Assembly (NCBI GenBank): GCA_029962745.1
Contig: CM057159.1
Coordinates: 26,853,999 to 26,917,998, forward strand
Origin: Echinometra lucunter
Taxonomy: Eukaryota; Echinodermata; Echinoidea; Camarodonta; Echinometridae
Direction: 5' to 3'
Length of the DNA: 64,000 bases
Positions 59,455 to 64,000 of this stretch are shown here, piece by piece. The translations under genes were made by a program, and so were the position numbers. The notes beneath the pieces were generated by a model. It did no database searches. It saw nothing but the letters and a program-made list of their open reading frames with translations, and was not told where the DNA came from. How positions within the stretch are numbered: position 1 is the first letter of the stretch; each line of letters opens with the position of its first letter.

Positions 59455-59830
59455 TGTTTACTTACTCTGTCTGATGTCACCATAAAATGGTGTTGGAGGT
59501 GTAGAATCGTGGGTTTATTAGTTATTTTTAGTATGCAGAAATAATCTATCAATATCAAGCAGTTGCAAGTAATCATCAATCTGTTTACTGAGCCACAGTG
59601 TCTTTTCTCCCACTTTTCATACATAGTGTCATGTCGGTTACGCAAAGTGTCATGTCCGTTACGCGATTTGTATGAAAACTAGAAGTGGTAAGGAAAAAAT
59701 GTTTATAACACATGCAAGGGGATTGAATTCTAACATAGAAAATGAGTTTCCATTCACTTTATACAAATTTCTTGTTGGTTAATATGAAAACTTATGGTAA
59801 AAAACGTAACGGACTTGACACTATATTAAA
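59455..59830. repeat. Duplicated segment, copy 1 (partner at 61031-61880)
   Basis: GATGTCACCATAAAATGGTG, TTGGAGGTGTAGAATC, ACTGAGCCACAG, GTCATGTCCGTTACGCG, TTGTATGAAAACTAGAAGTGG and AAGGGGATTGAATTCTAA recur in the same order at 61031-61190 and 61697-61860. This copy has no transposon inside. Confidence 0.85.
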
Positions 59831-61030
59831 GAAACCATGCAACTTTGCGGACCATTGGCTTGAAAATTTATTAATGATATGAAAATTCACTGAGATTTTC
59901 TGTTGATGTACAGTATATTTTAAACTCCCATTTAAAAGTTTAAGGAGACCACTAAGATGTTTTTTTTTGTGTGTTCTCATCAGGTTACTTGATGCTATCC
60001 TCATCAAAAAGGTGCACCTAATGCACAAGCAGTGTACCTTATAGACCAATTTCACCTCCGGTTTATGTATTTGGCCCTCTATCCGCCACGCCAATGCAGC
60101 GGTGGGCAAGCGCGCTGACCACGATTGGCTCTGTGTACAAAATGAATGTAAGATATGAGATATGCCCTGATACTGTTCCATTTACTTTATTCTAGATCAA
60201 TAAAATAAAGCATGGACACATGGGTAGGTGAGGTAAGACAATGGCCATATCTGACAGATGAAGGTACGATGTACTTTTGTACTTTCGATGGTTTTTCAAC
60301 TTAGTTTTGTCAGTAAAAATTCGATTGCAGCATATACAAGCCGTAGTAAACGGGAGCCCTCAATCTTACCCTGTTTACGAAGTCATGTTTTCACTCATTA
60401 AATTTTACGCCAAAGTACATAATGATAATGCTTCTTGACTTCAAAATCCTTTCTGTTAATGTTTTTACCCACTGGCGACGAATTCCTTCACATTAATGCT
60501 TACGGAAACCTGTGTAGGGAGTACGGCTTCTCACACAAACGGGCTTCATGAGTCAAAAGCGAGTGAATTTCGCATTCAGTTAGCTTCCAAGTTTTAAACT
60601 TTCTCCAATTCTTGTGGCATTTGACCACTGCACAGCTGCGACCTGAACTTCCCTGATAATTTTTCATTGCAAATATTAAAAGAAATTTGCATATATTGGT
60701 CAAAATAGACAAAAACGAACGAATTACATAACGCGCTATTGACTTGTGTACTATAAAAGTTGGAGCGCCCACTGCAGTATGTCGAACTGTGTCGAACAGT
60801 CTGCTGCCCTCTTGCGTTGTGGGATTGATCTATAGAGTGGATGAACATAGACATAGCATATCAAATATTTTGCTTACAGACAATTTCTACTATTTTTGTA
60901 GTGTAGTAAAAGGGGCAATCTATACTTTAAAAGTTTCATATTGTTCACAAAGTGAATTTGATTGACTTCGGTATTAGGGATGACTTGCCCCATGGAGCCA
61001 CCACTTTCATCCACAGCTCCCTTGCAGCGC
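59831..61030. other. Non-coding stretch between the duplicated segments
   Basis: No splice-consistent coding exon or clear repeat unit is visible. The open frame at 60181-59792 (minus) is Lys/Ser-rich without a recognisable domain. Confidence 0.35.
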
Positions 61031-61880
61031 GATGTCACCATAAAATGATGTTGGAGGTGTAGAATCATGGGTTCATGAGTTATTCTATAATATGCAGCAA
61101 TAATCCATTATTCGCAACCAGTTGGAAGTGATCATCAGTCTGTTTTTACTGAGCCACAGAGTCGTTTCTCCCAGTTATTATAAGGTGCCCGGGGGGGGGG
61201 GGGGGTCACTTCCATTGAAGAGTGGACAGCATCCGCGAGAATCATCCTAAAAAAGCACCCTAAACGAGGAGTCAAGGGCAGGCCGCTAGGACACCCTAGA
61301 CACGGATTTCATTAATTGTTGCGATATTCATACCTTAAACGAAGATATTCATATTTTCATATCTTGAGAGTGATGGTGGGTCCATTGAAAGTTTGGAGCC
61401 ATTTTTATCTCGAGATAATTCACTGTCTCATTATGTTTTACACAGGCATTATAGGATTTTCCGTTCATGGGTCTTGTTACAGTCCGTCCCGCAGTCGGTG
61501 CAATACCCTTTTCACATTTCAGATTATCGTGATTTAGGGGGCTTTTTTCATTTTGGGGTATTTTTGACACTCTATTCGCGTTCCGCGCGTTCCGCGCCTA
61601 CCCCTGAAAAAAATACTTTTCCGCGTTTTTTTTTTTCTCGCGGATGCTGTTTACTCTTCCATGGAAGTGACTCCCCCCCCCCCCCCCCCCCCCGATAAGG
61701 TGTCATGTCCGTTACATGATTTGTATGAAAACTAGAAGTGGCAAAGAAAAAATGGTTAATACCCATGTAAGGGGATTGAATTCTAATATAGGAAATGAAT
61801 TTTCATTAACTTCATACCAAATTCCAGTTGGTTATGAAAATTTATAGTTAAAAACGTAACGGACATGACACTAGAAATGT
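61031..61880. repeat. Duplicated segment, copy 2 (interrupted by a MITE)
   Basis: Matches 59455-59830 in direct orientation but is split by the 507-bp element at 61188-61694. The word AACGTAACGGACATGACAC stands near its right end, as in copy 1. Confidence 0.8.
61188..61694. mobile_element. Non-autonomous DNA transposon, CCCGGGG termini, exact 8-bp target duplication ATAAGGTG
   Basis: ATAAGGTG stands at 61180-61187 and 61695-61702. The left end is a C3/G15 run then TCACTTCCATTGAAGAGT and AGCATCCGCGAGAA. The right end, reverse complemented, is a G run then AGTCACTTCCATGGAAGAG and AGCATCCGCGAGAA. The terminal repeat is about 50 bases. It has no coding capacity. Its structure parallels the element at 17692-18226, though the interior differs. 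Confidence 0.88.
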
Positions 61881-62339
61881 TAAAGAAAGCACGCAGCTTT
61901 GAGGATTAATGGCTTGAAAATTGATTAATGATACAAAAATGTACTTTGATTTTCTGTTGATGTATACTCTAAACTCCTATTCATAAGTTAAAGGACACCA
62001 CCAAGATACTTTCTGTCTATGTTAGAGAGAGTAATAATAAATTCTTGAAAAAAAAGGATCATATCTGTGATTGTGAGATACATTAAACAACAACTTGACT
62101 GGTAGAAAAAAAGGACCAAATCTTGTCATAATCATGATGCATCTTTTGTAAAATGAAAATGGAATTCTCTCCCAAATGTCATGCAAAATCATCATGCTAT
62201 TTCTTCATTCGAAAGGTGTTACAAACTCAAATTCTTCATAACCACGTCAGATCTACATGTTCTATATTTACATGATTTTGGATTTCACATATGCCAGAGT
62301 ATTTTGGTAATCGTTGATCCGTTTTTTTTAATCTTGATG

Positions 62340-62560
62340 ATATATTGTATCATGTCATTTTGTATTTTCCATTTTCTTTCTCATTACCGCTTTTCTTGTA
62401 TTTCGTTTTCTTCTTTGTCCTACTTCTTCGTTTCTCTTTCTAATACCTTGCAACACTCTTCTGCCCTCATTATCATCTTTCTCTTTACCTTTCTCAATCT
62501 CTTTTGAGTTTTGTTGTTCTTGTTTGATGGTATTGGACATGTATTTTGTATTTTCCGCCT
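62340..62560. repeat. Pyrimidine-rich duplicated segment (partner at 63390-63610)
   Basis: CTCTTTCTAATACCTTGCAACAC and CTTTCTCTTTACCTTTCTC match CTCTCTCTAATACCTTCCAACCC and CTCTCTCTTTACCTTTCTC downstream in direct orientation. The foldback element at 62646-63383 lies between the copies. Not coding. Confidence 0.55.
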
Positions 62561-62645
62561 CCTTCCTTGCGCCTACTTTTCCTTTCTTTTGTTCCCCTTT
62601 CTTCTTCTAAACCCATCTATTCATCTTCTAAACACAACAAAAAAG

Positions 62646-63383
62646 GTAACTCACCATAATTCAAAAGCATAACTGTATAACGAAAAAGTTTTGAGCAAAA
62701 TAATTTGGCAGGAGCGTTCCTACACTTATTGACTAACTTCTGTGTGAAAATGAGATTAATCCGTCAAGTCATGCTTGAGTGAGCAAACAGTGAAGGCAAA
62801 ATGTCACTTTTCAAAAGTCACACGAGTCATTTTTGGGCTCTGTGAAACAAACCTTTGGCGAATTTGAATTCTTCCATTGTTTGACCCAGTCATGCCTATC
62901 CTTGACACTTGTCATGTTTATCACAGTTGGATGAACACAGTTTTTTGAAAAAAATGATGTTCAGCCCTCCAAAATCTGCAAAATCCATTCAGTTTGTGGA
63001 AAAAATTGGCATCAACCAACATGAGTCAGCATATTATGTGAAAATACCAGGTAGTCGTTTTCGGCCATTAAACAGTAAATTTTCAGCATTTCTTGCTTCG
63101 TCGTTAGCAATTATGTCACTCAGCCATGGCAAAACCTCGAAAAACATCAGCAGCACTTAAACAAACGCCAGAAAAATCTTGTTTCACAAACCCCCCAAAA
63201 TGACTCCTGTTACTTTTGAAAAATGACATTTTTGCCTTTTATGCTAACTCATGCATAACTTGACGGATCAGTCTCATTTTCAAACAGAAGTTAGTCAATA
63301 AGTGTAGGAAAACTTCTGCCAAATTTTTTTCATAAAAACATCTTCGTTAAAAAGTTATGCTATTTTGAATTTGGGGGAGTTAC
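62646..63383. mobile_element. Foldback element with about 190-base arms (GTAACTCMCC)
   Basis: The left arm 62646-62835 (GTAACTCACCATAATTC, CTACACTTATTGACTAACTT, CCGTCAAGTCATGCTTGAGT) is the imperfect reverse complement of 63190-63383. The 350-bp centre (62840-63185) carries a short frame with no recognised domain. Target duplication is not identified. Confidence 0.8.
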
Positions 63384-63831
63384 TTTATTGTTGTGTTCAT
63401 TCCTCCTACCTGTGCTTTCCTCGACTTCTTTTTTTTTTTTCTCTCTCTAATACCTTCCAACCCCGAGTCTTTCCTTACATCATCAGTTCTCTCTCTTTAC
63501 CTTTCTCTCTTTTGATGCATTTAATTTTTTTTTATTCAGTAAGGCATCTATGTTTCATGCCACTTGCATATGTTACATATTTTGTATTTTGTGTTTTGTA
63601 TTCTGTTGTGCAGGTATATCCTTATTTTTTCCTTGATCACGACCATGATGTAAAACAGCTGTGTGCCGATTATGTTTTTTTTTTTTTTTAATCCTGAATA
63701 GATATTTTCAATAGGGGGCCTAAATAAATAAATGAATAAATACGGGCAGGATACAGGCCAATCGCAGGTCAAATGTAAACTATGCATTAATGACGACAGT
63801 CGTTCCATTCAGATTATACACTATAGACCTG

Positions 63832-63941
63832 GGCCCATATTCATGAAACCTTACTAAGCTAATTGTCAACTAATTACATAAGTTAATTACACGCAGTTAA
63901 TTAACAACTAGGCCGATGAAGGTTTCATGAGTATGGGTCCA
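63832..63941. mobile_element. Short MITE, GGGCCCATATTCATGAAACCTT termini
   Basis: GGCCCATATTCATGAAACCTT on the left and the reverse complement of the right end (GACCCATACTCATGAAACCTT) pair. The middle is TTAATTA-rich. It is about 110 bp and non-coding. Confidence 0.8.
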
Positions 63942-64000
63942 GTACTGAATCGCCATCATTGTAACCTATAGGAAAATCCAAGTTCTGTATAAGGAATTTC

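Overview
The window is AT-rich, intron-rich animal DNA. It has no bacterial operon structure. Its coding genes have GT/AG introns, and the rest is dominated by SINE heads, LINE relics, short inverted-repeat DNA transposons, long poly(G)/poly(C) runs and microsatellites. A very large ankyrin-repeat gene ending in a ZU5-UPA module, together with tRNA-SINE and L2/CR1-like LINE tails of the type common in marine deuterostomes, suggests an echinoderm, most likely a sea urchin. The species call is inference; no ribosomal or mitochondrial marker is present. Two 500-N assembly gaps lie at 1012-1511 and 23512-24011.

Two genes can be reconstructed. (1) An endonuclease/exonuclease/phosphatase (EEP) superfamily gene lies on the + strand at 6689-12891. 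Eight coding exons splice together with matching phases at every junction, and the EEP catalytic motifs occur in order; the first coding exon is unresolved. (2) An ankyrin-repeat/ZU5/UPA gene lies on the - strand at 44038-32509. Eight exons give one continuous 1749-residue frame. About 39 ankyrin repeats sit in a single 4-kb exon as a 66-residue two-repeat unit copied 19 times. The first 1011 bases hold pieces of a second, paralogous copy on the same strand, so the locus is a tandem gene family.

Layout: 1-1011 paralogue of the ankyrin-ZU5-UPA gene; 2.3-5.8 kb mobile-element debris (minisatellite, hairpin, tRNA-like SINE head, foldback); 6.7-12.9 kb EEP gene with an L2/CR1-like LINE relic in its last intron; 13-16.2 kb local duplications, a Gag-like relic and a Harbinger-like relic; 17.2-31.6 kb a gene-poor stretch of DNA transposons, several with exact or near-exact 8-bp target-site duplications, including a 3.7-kb hAT-like element with (CGAGTC)n ends; 32.2-44.0 kb the ankyrin gene with SINEs and MITEs in its introns; 45.1-50.5 kb a duplicated cluster with long inverted ends; 50.9-53.5 kb a LINE with a SINE and a two-level DNA-transposon nest inside it; 53.9-54.8 kb a GACGT-rich transposon; 55.7-57.5 kb a tandem satellite of about 222 bp that decays toward one end; 57.9-61.9 kb a region repeating the motif CGTAACGGACATGAC with regular spacing; 62.3-63.9 kb foldback elements.

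The two genes show no evident functional link. The most informative structures are the higher-order repeat of the ankyrin gene and its possible alternative C-terminus, the nested transposons with an internal empty site, and the periodic CGTAACGGACATGAC cluster. I saw no CRISPR array and no functional tRNA or rRNA gene.
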